A DNA stretch of 64,000 nucleotides from Chloroflexota bacterium (GTDB lineage Bacteria > Chloroflexota > Anaerolineae > Anaerolineales > Anaerolineaceae): positions 1 through 64,000 of the forward strand of contig JAAZOK010000047.1 in assembly GCA_012797815.1 (NCBI GenBank), in the 5' to 3' direction. Under the pieces are notes generated by a model, which saw only the letters and a program-made list of their open reading frames with translations, was not told the DNA's origin and ran no database searches. How positions within the stretch are numbered: position 1 is the first letter of the stretch; each line of letters begins with the position of its first letter. A program made the translations under genes and the position numbers. This document shows positions 47,966-56,497 of the stretch, piece after piece.

Positions 47966-48733
47966 ATGTTATCCGTAGAACACGTGTCATTGCGTTTAAA
48001 CGGCGCCCAGATTCTCGAGGATGTATCGTTTACTCTTCATAAAGGGAAGATCCTCGGTCTGATCGGTCCCAATGGGGCGGGGAAAACATCCCTGCTGCGC
48101 GCCATCAATGGATCGGTGCAACTCGAACACGGCAAGATCGTCTTCAAAAAGCAAGTCATCAGCAATCTATCAGCGCAAGAACGTGCCAGATTGATCGCAA
48201 CTGTTTCGCAAAACCGCACCATTCCCGCCGGTTTTCCAGTCCGTCAAATTGTATCCATGGGCAGAACACCCTACCTCAATTGGTTCGGGAAAATCACTCC
48301 AAAGGATAACAGGATCATCGATAACGCCATGCAGCAGACGAATGTGAAAAAACTGGCAAACACCCTGGCAGAGGAGCTGTCAGGCGGTGAACAGCAACGT
48401 GTCATCCTGGCGCGCGCGTTTGCACAAAATTCAGCTTTGTTGTTACTCGATGAACCCACCACCCATCTGGATATCCATTATCAAATGGAATTCCTGGATC
48501 TGCTACTGGAGCATGTCAAAGAAAAAAAGACATCCGTGATCATCGCTCTGCATGACCTCAACCAGGCCCTTCGTTTTTGTGATGAGATCCTATTGCTTTC
48601 ACAAGGCAGGATATTCGCCAGCGGAAAACCCAAAAACGTATTGACAGAAAAGAAATTATCAGAGGTTTACCAGTATCCCATTCGCATCAGGCACAGTGAG
48701 AATGAAAGCCCGGCATTCATCTACCCTAAATAA
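47966..48733 (+). CDS. btuD: cobalamin ABC transporter ATPase
   Basis: Walker A (GLIGPNGAGKTSLLRAI), the ABC signature (LSGGEQQRVILARAFAQ) and Walker B (ALLLLDEPTTHLD) with the following H-loop (VIIALHDLNQAL) are intact, so it is an active ATPase. ATG 47966 starts four bases after the btuC stop; a longer frame inside btuC is rejected. At 255 residues it is normal. Confidence 0.95.
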   Translation: MLSVEHVSLRLNGAQILEDVSFTLHKGKILGLIGPNGAGKTSLLRAINGSVQLEHGKIVFKKQVISNLSAQERARLIATVSQNRTIPAGFPVRQIVSMGRTPYLNWFGKITPKDNRIIDNAMQQTNVKKLANTLAEELSGGEQQRVILARAFAQNSALLLLDEPTTHLDIHYQMEFLDLLLEHVKEKKTSVIIALHDLNQALRFCDEILLLSQGRIFASGKPKNVLTEKKLSEVYQYPIRIRHSENESPAFIYPK

Positions 48734-48736
48734 ATA

Positions 48737-49417
48737 TCAAGCGAGTAAATTCAATAGTTCCGATGGAGAATCGAGAACGTAATCAGCGGCGGCACGCTGC
48801 AATTCCTGGGGTGTTCCAAAACCACACAGCACACCGATCGTGAACATGCCGGCTGCTTTCCCTGCCAGAATATCCACGATAGTATCTCCGACCATCAAGC
48901 ATTTTTCAGGAATTATTTTTATTTTTTGTGCCGCATATAATAATGGATGCGGAAAAGGCTTGGTATAGTAACAAGTATTCGCTGATACGATCACATCAAA
49001 GAATTCTTCCAGAGAAAAGAGTTCCAGGAAATGGCGTACCCCCTCCTCACTGCGCGCGCTGACAATGCCCAATTTATAGCGTTGATGTAAAACTTGCAGT
49101 GTCACTTTCACACCGTCAATTAGATTACGATCCTTCTCGAAGTTGGAATATTCTTTTTTCCTTTTCCGCGGAAACAGCTTCACAAAAAAATTATCCAATC
49201 CAAGGCGATCAACAAAGTGATAAAAGTTATTGAAAAGACTCATTGCCAGGCTTACAGCATAGCGGGCAACTTTTCGCAAAAACGGGTCCTTAAATACCAA
49301 TCGCAAGAAACGCAGGCGCCGCATGACCTCTTCGATAACCTGGTCATCAGAATCACTCAAAGTCCCGTCAATATCAAAAAAGATCGCTTCGATTTGAGAG
49401 AAGCCAGATTCCATCAA
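48737..49417 (-). CDS. HAD-family phosphatase
   Basis: Motif I is FFDIDGTLSDSDD (residues 12-24), motif II is GIVSARSEEG, and motif III/IV is CLMVGDTIVDILAGKAAGM, the pattern of phosphoglycolate-phosphatase-like HAD enzymes with a helical cap. The 226-residue protein's substrate is unknown. The cap (residues 28-105) is rich in Arg, Lys and Phe. It lies six bases after the C39/TPR gene on the same strand and ends three bases from the convergent btuD stop. Confidence 0.87.
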   Translation of the reverse strand: MMESGFSQIEAIFFDIDGTLSDSDDQVIEEVMRRLRFLRLVFKDPFLRKVARYAVSLAMSLFNNFYHFVDRLGLDNFFVKLFPRKRKKEYSNFEKDRNLIDGVKVTLQVLHQRYKLGIVSARSEEGVRHFLELFSLEEFFDVIVSANTCYYTKPFPHPLLYAAQKIKIIPEKCLMVGDTIVDILAGKAAGMFTIGVLCGFGTPQELQRAAADYVLDSPSELLNLLA

Positions 49418-49423
49418 TTTCCC

Positions 49424-50713
49424 CTAGTTCGCCGTAACATAATCGATCGCCCACAACGCGTCCTCATAATCATCACGAATCTTCAAAGCATCGCGGAAAT
49501 AATTCAAAGCAGTGCTCTTATCTCCCATCTGGTAGAATGCCCAACCGCGCCACAACATCGCTTCTTCAGAAGTACGTGAAATATCCAGGGCATATTTGGT
49601 TAGTGTAACCAAATCATCCGTTCTGGCAACTTGAAAATATGCGATAAAAGGTCCAAACTGATAGCGCAACATGCGTTGCGGCAACCCGATGCTACGGGCT
49701 GTATCATATGCCTGGGCTGCCTCTGAATAACGCTGGAAATAAGTTAAGTTAGTGCCCTGATTGAACCAGGCGAAAGCATTCTGCGGATCATCCTGGGTTT
49801 CTTGTTGAGATATCGCCAGAGCATGCTCACGATTTTTATCTACATCCCAATTCTCTCCGAGGATGTTTTTCAACAGGTCTTCCTGTTCAGCGCGGTAAAC
49901 GATGATGTACACCCGATTAAAACCCTGCCAGCGATCATTCAAAATATCGTAGTTGATCGATTGGTTGGGTCCAATTTCAGAATCCTGTGCGGTGAAAGTG
50001 CGGGTTATATCGTTATAGCCGGTGATCAGCAGATAATGCCCTGACCAAAGATCATCTTCCGGCCAATACTGGCGGTCGGTGGTAAATGATTCTTCAATCA
50101 TCACCGGGAAACCGGCTGCCAACAATTTTTTCAGCAGGTCGATATCTCCGCCTACTCTGAATTCAGCCTTCAGCCAACCGGAATAATTGCGAACGTAATA
50201 TACCAGCTCTTCCACGTTGACATTGCGGTCGTCACGGGTCGGCTTTACGATCTGGGAAATATCATACTGGTCACCTTCCCACCCGTAATATCGTAAGGTG
50301 AGCGCCAGCGTTGCCGGTCCGCAGTTATTCCAGTCTTGCTTATCCTTCGCTTCATCATAAGCCGGAGGAGTCAGCAGGGTCTTTTCTGCGATGGGGGTCG
50401 GTACCAGTGTAGGAGTAGGAGATACCAGTGGGGTGGGAGTGCTGGTAGCTGGCGGAGGCGTAGCAGAAGGCAGCGCCGCGACCGGTGCAGTAGAGCGACT
50501 CACCATAGGAGCCGGAAGACTTTCAACCGGATTAAAAAGGCGGTGGATATAGGTTTGTGCCAGGTCAATGCGCCAGCTCAACAAGCGCTTCACCCTGGGA
50601 ATCTGGTAAAGACCGAAACTCAGCAAAACGACCAAACTGATCAGAATAAGGATATTCAACCCTTTTCTGCTTTTCTTCTTATTCTTATATGGAATATATT
50701 CAGGATATTGCAT
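49424..50713 (-). CDS. membrane-anchored C39-like peptidase with TPR repeats
   Basis: One N-terminal helix (GLNILILISLVVLLSFGLYQI) is followed by a Pro/Thr-rich linker. A C39-like domain has WNNCGPATLALTLRYYG (catalytic Cys) and LWSGHYLLITGYND (catalytic His), then FTAQDSEIGPN. At least three TPR-like helical pairs follow (about residues 290-425, e.g. AFAWFNQGTNLTYFQRYSEAAQAYDTA and EEAMLWRGWAFYQMGDKSTALNYFRDAL). It probably sits outside the membrane and cuts or binds peptides. On the minus strand TAAAAT lies six bases before the ATG. Confidence 0.85.
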   Translation of the reverse strand: MQYPEYIPYKNKKKSRKGLNILILISLVVLLSFGLYQIPRVKRLLSWRIDLAQTYIHRLFNPVESLPAPMVSRSTAPVAALPSATPPPATSTPTPLVSPTPTLVPTPIAEKTLLTPPAYDEAKDKQDWNNCGPATLALTLRYYGWEGDQYDISQIVKPTRDDRNVNVEELVYYVRNYSGWLKAEFRVGGDIDLLKKLLAAGFPVMIEESFTTDRQYWPEDDLWSGHYLLITGYNDITRTFTAQDSEIGPNQSINYDILNDRWQGFNRVYIIVYRAEQEDLLKNILGENWDVDKNREHALAISQQETQDDPQNAFAWFNQGTNLTYFQRYSEAAQAYDTARSIGLPQRMLRYQFGPFIAYFQVARTDDLVTLTKYALDISRTSEEAMLWRGWAFYQMGDKSTALNYFRDALKIRDDYEDALWAIDYVTAN

Positions 50714-50719
50714 GCCGCT

Positions 50720-50725
50720 ATTTTA
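50720..50725 (-). promoter_or_regulatory. -10 element of a predicted leaderless promoter for the C39-TPR gene
   Basis: On the minus strand TAAAAT is followed by six bases and the ATG at 50713. The spacing equals that of the divergent miaB promoter. The -35 region is weak. Confidence 0.4.
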
Positions 50726-50751
50726 CCTTATCCGCGCAGGTTCTAATAGGA

Positions 50752-50779
50752 TTGAAATAGTCTGAATTATTGATATAAT
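50752..50779 (+). promoter_or_regulatory. promoter of miaB, predicted leaderless
   Basis: TTGAAA (50752-50757), 16 bases, TATAAT (50774-50779) with an extended TGA before it. The ATG (50786) lies six bases after the -10, so the transcript should begin at the start codon. No ribosome binding site is present. Confidence 0.65.
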
Positions 50780-50785
50780 CGCCGC

Positions 50786-52105
50786 ATGCGTTACCATGTT
50801 TGGACAGAAGGTTGTCAAATGAATGTAGCCGATTCCATCCGGCTTTCTTCTGCTTTGGAGCAGATCGGTTACTTGCCTGCAGGTCAACCCGAGCAAGCGG
50901 ATGTGATCGTTCTAAACACCTGTGTGGTTCGGCAAAGCGCAGAAGATAAAGCCGTTGGCAGACTTTCATCATTGAAGAAAATGAAGGAGCAACATCCCGA
51001 AAAGACTATCTGCTTGATGGGTTGCATGGTCGGAGTGGGTGACACCACTCCGCTGAAGAAGCGCTTCCCTTATGTAGATATATTCTCTGCTCCTTCCGAT
51101 ATCACCGCTGTGCTCGATTATTTGCTGAAAATGGAAAAGGTTCCCTCTGAAGATCTACGCGCCACCGCACAGCTCATTCTCGATAAGGATGAGGATTTCA
51201 TCCTGCCGGCAGAAATGCGCGGAAATGCCGTATCCGCTTTCGTGCCGATCGTGCTGGGATGTTCGCATGCTTGCAGCTATTGTGTGATCCCGTTACGGAG
51301 AGGGAAAGAGATCAGCCGCCCGCCGCAAGAAATCCTATCCGAAGTTCGGGCTCTGGCTGATCAGGGCATCAAAGAAGTGACATTGCTGGGGCAGATCGTG
51401 GACCGCTATGGACAAGATGATGCCTCCTATCCAACCCTGGCAGAATTGCTACGCCAGATTCACCAGGTGGAAGGCATCCAGCGCATTCGCTTTCTCACTT
51501 CGCATCCCAACTGGATGACAGACGAACTGCTGGATAGGATACAGGAACTGCCAAAAGTCATGCCCCATTTTGAACTCCCCATCCAAGCCGGCGACGATGA
51601 AGTCCTGCGCAGAATGCATCGAGGGTACACCAGCGAAAAATATCTGACGATCGTGGCAAAGATCCGCGCCCGTTTCCCGGTTTCTTCCATTGCCACAGAT
51701 CTGATCGTTGGTTTTCCGGGTGAGACAGCCGAACAATTCCAACACTCATTAGACATATTAATGCTGGCTAAACCAGATATGACCCATGTAGCCAGGTACT
51801 CCCCCCGCCCGGGCACCTACTCCACCCGCCATATGCAAGATGACGTCAGCAATGCTGAAAAATGGGAACGGTTCAGAGCAATAGAACGCCTGCAAGAGCA
51901 GATCACAACCAGCATCAACGCACAATACTTACACAACAGAGTCAGTGTTCTTTTTGAAGGATGTAAAAAAGAGCGCTGGTATGGTAGAACTCCTACCAAC
52001 AAACTGGTTTTCGTGGAATCACCCACGTCCCTGATTGGAAAGATCGAAGACGTGACTATCACATGGACAGGACCCTGGTCGATGATCGGGGATATAGCGC
52101 AGTAG
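50786..52105 (+). CDS. miaB: tRNA-2-methylthio-N6-dimethylallyladenosine synthase (MiaB family)
   Basis: A radical-SAM methylthiotransferase for A37 of tRNA. The N-terminal domain supplies three cluster cysteines (TEGCQMN, NTCVVR, MGCMVG). The radical-SAM motif is CSHACSYCVIPLRRG (C-x3-C-x2-C) near residue 158. The C-terminal TRAM domain (about 370-439) is present. At 439 residues it is normal. RimO- or MtaB-type specificity is less likely because of the overall pattern. The promoter places the ATG at the transcript start. Confidence 0.9.
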   Translation: MRYHVWTEGCQMNVADSIRLSSALEQIGYLPAGQPEQADVIVLNTCVVRQSAEDKAVGRLSSLKKMKEQHPEKTICLMGCMVGVGDTTPLKKRFPYVDIFSAPSDITAVLDYLLKMEKVPSEDLRATAQLILDKDEDFILPAEMRGNAVSAFVPIVLGCSHACSYCVIPLRRGKEISRPPQEILSEVRALADQGIKEVTLLGQIVDRYGQDDASYPTLAELLRQIHQVEGIQRIRFLTSHPNWMTDELLDRIQELPKVMPHFELPIQAGDDEVLRRMHRGYTSEKYLTIVAKIRARFPVSSIATDLIVGFPGETAEQFQHSLDILMLAKPDMTHVARYSPRPGTYSTRHMQDDVSNAEKWERFRAIERLQEQITTSINAQYLHNRVSVLFEGCKKERWYGRTPTNKLVFVESPTSLIGKIEDVTITWTGPWSMIGDIAQ

Positions 52106-52114
52106 AATAACGAT

Positions 52115-52822
52115 ATGAAAACATTCTTAAAGGTCATCCTGATCGGTACGGGTATCGTGGTGGTGGTCATTGCCATCATTTTTTTCGAAACCATTCTGCA
52201 TCCGCAACGTTCTGCCAAAGTCGTGGAATGGCTACAGAATCCGGAAGAGCATACTGACTGGGCAATCCAGGCTAATACACAATGCGCCGCGGCACCTTTT
52301 CAATTACCAACAAACGGTTTGATCGGTTACCTGTGGGGAGATTCCTTCCGGCTTGGGCATAGTCATCAAGGAATCGATATTTTCGGAGGCAGTGAACCCG
52401 GCGTCACTCCGGTTTATGCAGCCTATGACGGATATCTGACGCGGCTTTCTGATTGGAAATCCTCGGTTATCATCCGCATCCCCAACGACCCCCTACAGCC
52501 AAGACGGCAGATCTGGACCTATTACACTCATATGGCAGATAAAAACGGCAATTCCTATATCGTGGCTGATTTTCCCCCCGGCAGCAATGAAGTATACGTA
52601 AAAGCCGGCACCCTGCTCGGATATCAGGGAAATTATTCAGGGACATCCGGCAATCCAACCGGGGTTCACCTCCATTTTTCCATTGTGTTAACCGGTAGCG
52701 ATGGTAATTTCAAGAATGAATTGGAAATCAAAAATACGCTCGATCCATCCCCCTATTTTGGATTGCCGTTGAATGGGAAGGAAAACAAGGATACCGTCCC
52801 AGTCTGCACGTCTTTTCAATAA
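52115..52822 (+). CDS. membrane-anchored M23 peptidase family protein
   Basis: An N-terminal helix (TFLKVILIGTGIVVVVIAIIFF) is followed by an M23 (LytM) domain with the zinc ligands in SHQGIDIFGG and GVHLHFSIV. WTYYTHMAD stands where the family has YAHL. At 235 residues it lacks LysM repeats, unlike the other two M23 genes. The ATG is ten bases after the miaB stop without a clear ribosome binding site, so it probably follows miaB in an operon. Confidence 0.85.
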   Translation: MKTFLKVILIGTGIVVVVIAIIFFETILHPQRSAKVVEWLQNPEEHTDWAIQANTQCAAAPFQLPTNGLIGYLWGDSFRLGHSHQGIDIFGGSEPGVTPVYAAYDGYLTRLSDWKSSVIIRIPNDPLQPRRQIWTYYTHMADKNGNSYIVADFPPGSNEVYVKAGTLLGYQGNYSGTSGNPTGVHLHFSIVLTGSDGNFKNELEIKNTLDPSPYFGLPLNGKENKDTVPVCTSFQ

Positions 52823-52837
52823 TTCCCACACTTATCC

Positions 52838-52843
52838 TATAAT
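52838..52843 (+). promoter_or_regulatory. -10 element close to the AAC(3)-like start
   Basis: TATAAT lies 11 bases before the ATG at 52855, implying a leader of only a few bases. A small AAAGAG before the ATG would be at the very 5' end of the transcript. Confidence 0.4.
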
Positions 52844-52854
52844 TCAAAGAGCAT

Positions 52855-53664
52855 ATGCTACAATACCGCGATATTCGAAAAGCCCTGGATGACCTGCACC
52901 TACGGAGGGGGGACCCTGCGATTGTGCATGTTTCCGCATCCCTTCTCTCACAAGTACGGGGAGGAGCACAAACCATTTTAGGTGCGTTGCTAGCGGGGAT
53001 CGACAATTTATTGATGCCCAGTTTCACATACAACACCATGGTCATCCCTGAAGTGGGCCCGGCAGATAACCTTATTGAATATGGTAGCGGCAGGATCAAC
53101 AATCTAAATGCTGCCATTTTCAGCAGTGACTTACCTGCTGATTTTGAAGACCGCGAGATCAGTGAATTTTTCCGGCACTACCCGGACGTAACACGTTCCG
53201 ATCATCCCATTCTTTCTTTTCTCGGGTTGGGACTCGACGCAGCTCTTTCCATGCAATCCGTTGCAGATCCGTACGGTCATATCGCCTATTTACGGGGGAA
53301 GGGAGTAAAGATCCTGCTGATGGCAAAAGATGCCTCCAGCATCTTCAGCCTGCATCTTGCGATCAAACAAAGCGGGCGTAAACAGTTTACACGCTGGGCA
53401 CTTACCTCACAGGGAGTACAGGAATGCCAGTTTTATCCGGGTTGCGCCGATGGATTTCATAAGCTCTTTTTTTATATGGAAGATCAACTTAAACAAATTC
53501 AAGTTCAGGAAGAAGTATGGTATGCGCTCCCACTCGACGCAACGCTTGAGACAGCCGAGCGTTTAATTAAAAAAGACCCGTATGCATTGCTTTGCAACGA
53601 TCTGCAGTGTGAAAAATGCAATCTCATCAGAAAAGAGATCCGCCAATCAGGGTCAGCAGGATGA
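52855..53664 (+). CDS. AAC(3)-family-like N-acetyltransferase
   Basis: The fold family is that of aminoglycoside 3-N-acetyltransferases: VIHVSASLLSQVRGGAQTILGALLAGIDNLLMPSFTYN at the start, RSDHPILSFLGLGLDA near residue 120, YLRGKGVKILLMAKDASSIFSLHLAI near 145. A C-terminal Cys cluster (LLCNDLQCEKCNLI) is unusual. Many chromosomal members do not act on antibiotics, and its local context (no resistance genes) gives no reason to think this one does. The substrate is unknown. Confidence 0.72.
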   Translation: MLQYRDIRKALDDLHLRRGDPAIVHVSASLLSQVRGGAQTILGALLAGIDNLLMPSFTYNTMVIPEVGPADNLIEYGSGRINNLNAAIFSSDLPADFEDREISEFFRHYPDVTRSDHPILSFLGLGLDAALSMQSVADPYGHIAYLRGKGVKILLMAKDASSIFSLHLAIKQSGRKQFTRWALTSQGVQECQFYPGCADGFHKLFFYMEDQLKQIQVQEEVWYALPLDATLETAERLIKKDPYALLCNDLQCEKCNLIRKEIRQSGSAG

Positions 53665-53740
53665 TTTCGTTCACCTTTATAAGGATGACATATAATAAAT
53701 TCAAATCTTAAACGATCATTACGGTTACCGGAGAATGTGC

Positions 53741-54577
53741 ATGAAAGAAATCAGTGAAAATGTGATAATTGATAGCTCATTAAGTGGTGTGACGGTTGGA
53801 GTGATAAAAACGCCCAAGGGAGTTATCTTTATCGATTCTCCATTGACCCCCAAAGATGTACAATCCTGGCGCACCACAGCCATGAAGACCGATAGCGGTT
53901 CCTCTCGCGTGCAGGTATTGTTGGATGAACATTTTGACCGAACTGCCACGGCTGTCCCGATCAAAAGTCCGGTGATCTCTCATGAAAAGACCTGCAAAGC
54001 CATCCAGGCACGACCTTCCACCTTTCGTTTTCCCGCATCGGATACCGGCAGCGCATGGGAACTCTACCCTGACATAGGTCCCATGCAATGGATAAGCCCT
54101 GAGATCACTTTTACCAATAATCTACTGCTGGAATGGGATAAGGACGTAGCCATTCTTGAATATCATCCCGGGCCTTCTAAAGGCTGCAGTTGGGTAAATA
54201 TTCCCGAGGCAAAGATCCTTTTTGTGGGGGATACAGTAGTAGCAGACGAGCCACCCTTCCTCGAAAACGCCGACCTGGAACAATGGCTGCAGGAATTGGA
54301 ATCCCTGAAATCCGAGCAATTCAAGGATTTCATCATCATCAGCGGCAGATCGGGGATCATTGAAAAAGCAGATATTCAGGCACAGATCAAATTTCTCCAT
54401 CAGCTCAATAAAAAAATCGAAAAATTTTCAGCGAAAAACATCGAATCGGGACAATTGGATAAATTCATTGCCGGTCTATTGGAAAATTTCCCGACCAAGA
54501 CGAAAAAATTACAAGAACATTACCATGCGCGCTTGAAATGGGGCATCAGCCAGTATTACACTAAGAACATACGATAA
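53741..54577 (+). CDS. metallo-beta-lactamase-fold protein with degenerate metal site
   Basis: The start shows GVIKTPKGVIFIDSPLTP, the usual opening of the MBL fold. The HxHxDH loop is replaced by LLDEHFDRTATA, which keeps one His and the Asp but loses two His. HPGPSKGCSWVNIPEAKILFVGDTVV keeps the downstream His and Asp ligands. The protein of 278 residues may bind one metal, or none. The function is unknown. ATG 53741 has GGAG seven bases upstream; the ATG at 53735 is too close to it. Confidence 0.68.
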   Translation: MKEISENVIIDSSLSGVTVGVIKTPKGVIFIDSPLTPKDVQSWRTTAMKTDSGSSRVQVLLDEHFDRTATAVPIKSPVISHEKTCKAIQARPSTFRFPASDTGSAWELYPDIGPMQWISPEITFTNNLLLEWDKDVAILEYHPGPSKGCSWVNIPEAKILFVGDTVVADEPPFLENADLEQWLQELESLKSEQFKDFIIISGRSGIIEKADIQAQIKFLHQLNKKIEKFSAKNIESGQLDKFIAGLLENFPTKTKKLQEHYHARLKWGISQYYTKNIR

Positions 54578-54602
54578 GTTCCCAAACAGGCGAGGCGAAT
54601 TC

Positions 54603-55676
54603 ATGAAACATGTTTTTGAAGCATTAGTTGAAGTTACCCGCGGTAATATTGCCGAAGCCATCCATTTCGGATCGGTGGTTGTATGCAATAACCGGGGAGA
54701 GGTCTTATTCAACCTCGGTGATCCTGAACTGGTTACTTATCTGCGCTCCACCGCTAAACCACTGCAAGTGCTGGCATTGATGGAAAACCCCGCCTCACAG
54801 ATATTTCAATTCACCGATGAAGAGATTGCCATCATGTGTGCCTCCCACTCGGGCACTGACCGGCACGTGGCAGTTCTGGAAGCACTGCAAAAGAAATTGC
54901 ATATTTCACAAGATGATCTGCAATGCGGGCTGCATCTACCGTTCGACCGCATCACCAGCCACCAGATCATTCGCGGAGAAGCACAGAACTCCAGTTTGCG
55001 CCACAATTGTTCCGGGAAGCACAGCGGCATGCTGGCACTGGCGGGCATTTTAGCTGCTCCCAAAGAAAACTATCTTGATCCTACATCTCCCGCCCAACAA
55101 TTGATCCTGCAAACCTGTGGAGAAATGTTCGATTATCCCGCTGCGAAATTTGAGATGGGAGTAGACGGATGTTCCGCACCGGTTTTTGCCGTGCCCATGC
55201 GCAATGCAGCCCGTGCTTATGCCACCCTATGCCAGCCCGATCTATTAACCGAACAACGCGCCGGTGCCTGCCAACGCATCACGCATGCCATGATGACCCA
55301 TCCATTTCTGGTAGCCGGTCCAGAGCGCTTCGACACCGCTTTGATGGAAGCACTTCCCGGGAAAGTGATCGCCAAGACCGGCGCCGAAGGGTTCTTTGGA
55401 GTGGGCATCATGCCCAATATGCTCTATCCTCACAGCCCTGCGATGGGGATCATGGTAAAGATCAGTGACGGGGATCTGAAAGATCGTGCCAGATCGATCG
55501 TACTGGTGACCCTGTTACGCCATCTGGGATTGCTCAATCCAGAGAACCATGCGCTTCTGACTGATTACGATAACCGAAACATCACTAACTGGCGCAATAT
55601 CCCGGTGGGAGAGATCCGAGCATCCGCACAGCTCAAACAGGCACTGAAAGCATGGAAGATCGGACCGGGCGCATGA
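54603..55676 (+). CDS. L-asparaginase II family (Rhizobium etli type)
   Basis: The 357-residue protein matches the asparaginase_II family, unrelated to E. coli AnsA/AnsB. The active-site pairs are visible in LRSTAKPLQVLAL (Ser and Lys) and HNCSGKHSGMLALAG (Cys and Lys), with CASHSGTDRHV and GVDGCSAPVFAVPM between and after. It would hydrolyse asparagine to aspartate and ammonia. Its stop overlaps the nth start by four bases. Confidence 0.9.
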   Translation: MKHVFEALVEVTRGNIAEAIHFGSVVVCNNRGEVLFNLGDPELVTYLRSTAKPLQVLALMENPASQIFQFTDEEIAIMCASHSGTDRHVAVLEALQKKLHISQDDLQCGLHLPFDRITSHQIIRGEAQNSSLRHNCSGKHSGMLALAGILAAPKENYLDPTSPAQQLILQTCGEMFDYPAAKFEMGVDGCSAPVFAVPMRNAARAYATLCQPDLLTEQRAGACQRITHAMMTHPFLVAGPERFDTALMEALPGKVIAKTGAEGFFGVGIMPNMLYPHSPAMGIMVKISDGDLKDRARSIVLVTLLRHLGLLNPENHALLTDYDNRNITNWRNIPVGEIRASAQLKQALKAWKIGPGA

Positions 55677-56374
55677 ACGATCTACAAGGGCGGCAGCGTA
55701 ACGACCAGCAGAATGCCCAATGGATGTATAACCGGCTCCTGGAAAAATTCGGACAACCTACCTGGCGTGCTCCCCTTCCCGCCATTGACGAGCTGGTCTC
55801 CACCATCCTCTCACAAAATACCAATGACCGCAACCGAGATGTGGCATTTGAGCGCCTGCGCAACCGCTTTCCCACCTGGGAAGCAGTGCGCGATGCGGAT
55901 GTGGATGCCATCATCGATGCCATCCGTCCAGCCGGACTGGGAAATCAGAAGGGGAAACGCATCAAGGCGGTTCTGCAACAGATCAGCCGGGAGCAAAATC
56001 AACTCGATCTGAGTTTTCTGTCGGATTGGAAAGCGGAGCAGATCAAAGAGTACCTGCTGCAATTCAAAGGGGTGGGCTACAAGACCGCCGCCATCGTGAT
56101 GCAGTTTTCGCTGGGCATTCCAGCGTTTCCGGTGGACACCCATATCTACCGCGTAAGCGGGCGTTTTGGGATCCGCCCAGCGGGCATGAGTGTGGAAGAT
56201 TGCCATTCATACATGGAGCAACTCTTTAAACCGGAACAGTATGAAGCCGGACATCTCAATATCATCCGCCTTGGAAGAGAAATCTGCCAGGCGCGCAAAC
56301 CGCAATGCACGATCTGCCCACTTAACCAACGCTGTGCATACTTTGCGGAACATCCTATCGACCAGGTTCCATAA
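55673..56374 (+). CDS. nth: endonuclease III family DNA glycosylase/lyase
   Basis: The helix-hairpin-helix and catalytic Lys are in LQFKGVGYKTAAIVMQF, the catalytic Asp in FPVDTHIYRVSGRFG. The [4Fe-4S] loop is CQARKPQCTICPLNQRC (C-x6-C-x2-C-x5-C). At 233 residues it is a complete base-excision repair enzyme for oxidised pyrimidines. ATG 55673 gives the ATGA overlap with the asparaginase stop; the ATG at 55652 lies 21 bases further inside it. Confidence 0.92.
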   Translation: MNDLQGRQRNDQQNAQWMYNRLLEKFGQPTWRAPLPAIDELVSTILSQNTNDRNRDVAFERLRNRFPTWEAVRDADVDAIIDAIRPAGLGNQKGKRIKAVLQQISREQNQLDLSFLSDWKAEQIKEYLLQFKGVGYKTAAIVMQFSLGIPAFPVDTHIYRVSGRFGIRPAGMSVEDCHSYMEQLFKPEQYEAGHLNIIRLGREICQARKPQCTICPLNQRCAYFAEHPIDQVP

Positions 56375-56497
56375 GCGTTTCATCACCCAAATTTTTTCAT
56401 ATGCAATTTTTTACAACTTCCCATAATGATGGTATATTACAATTTAGTAAACCACTTTATTAGTAAATACAAAACAATTTAATAGGAGAAAATCGAA

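Noticed and set aside
52855-53664. An antibiotic-resistance gene
   Set aside because: Family resemblance to AAC(3) alone does not show aminoglycoside activity, and the context is housekeeping.
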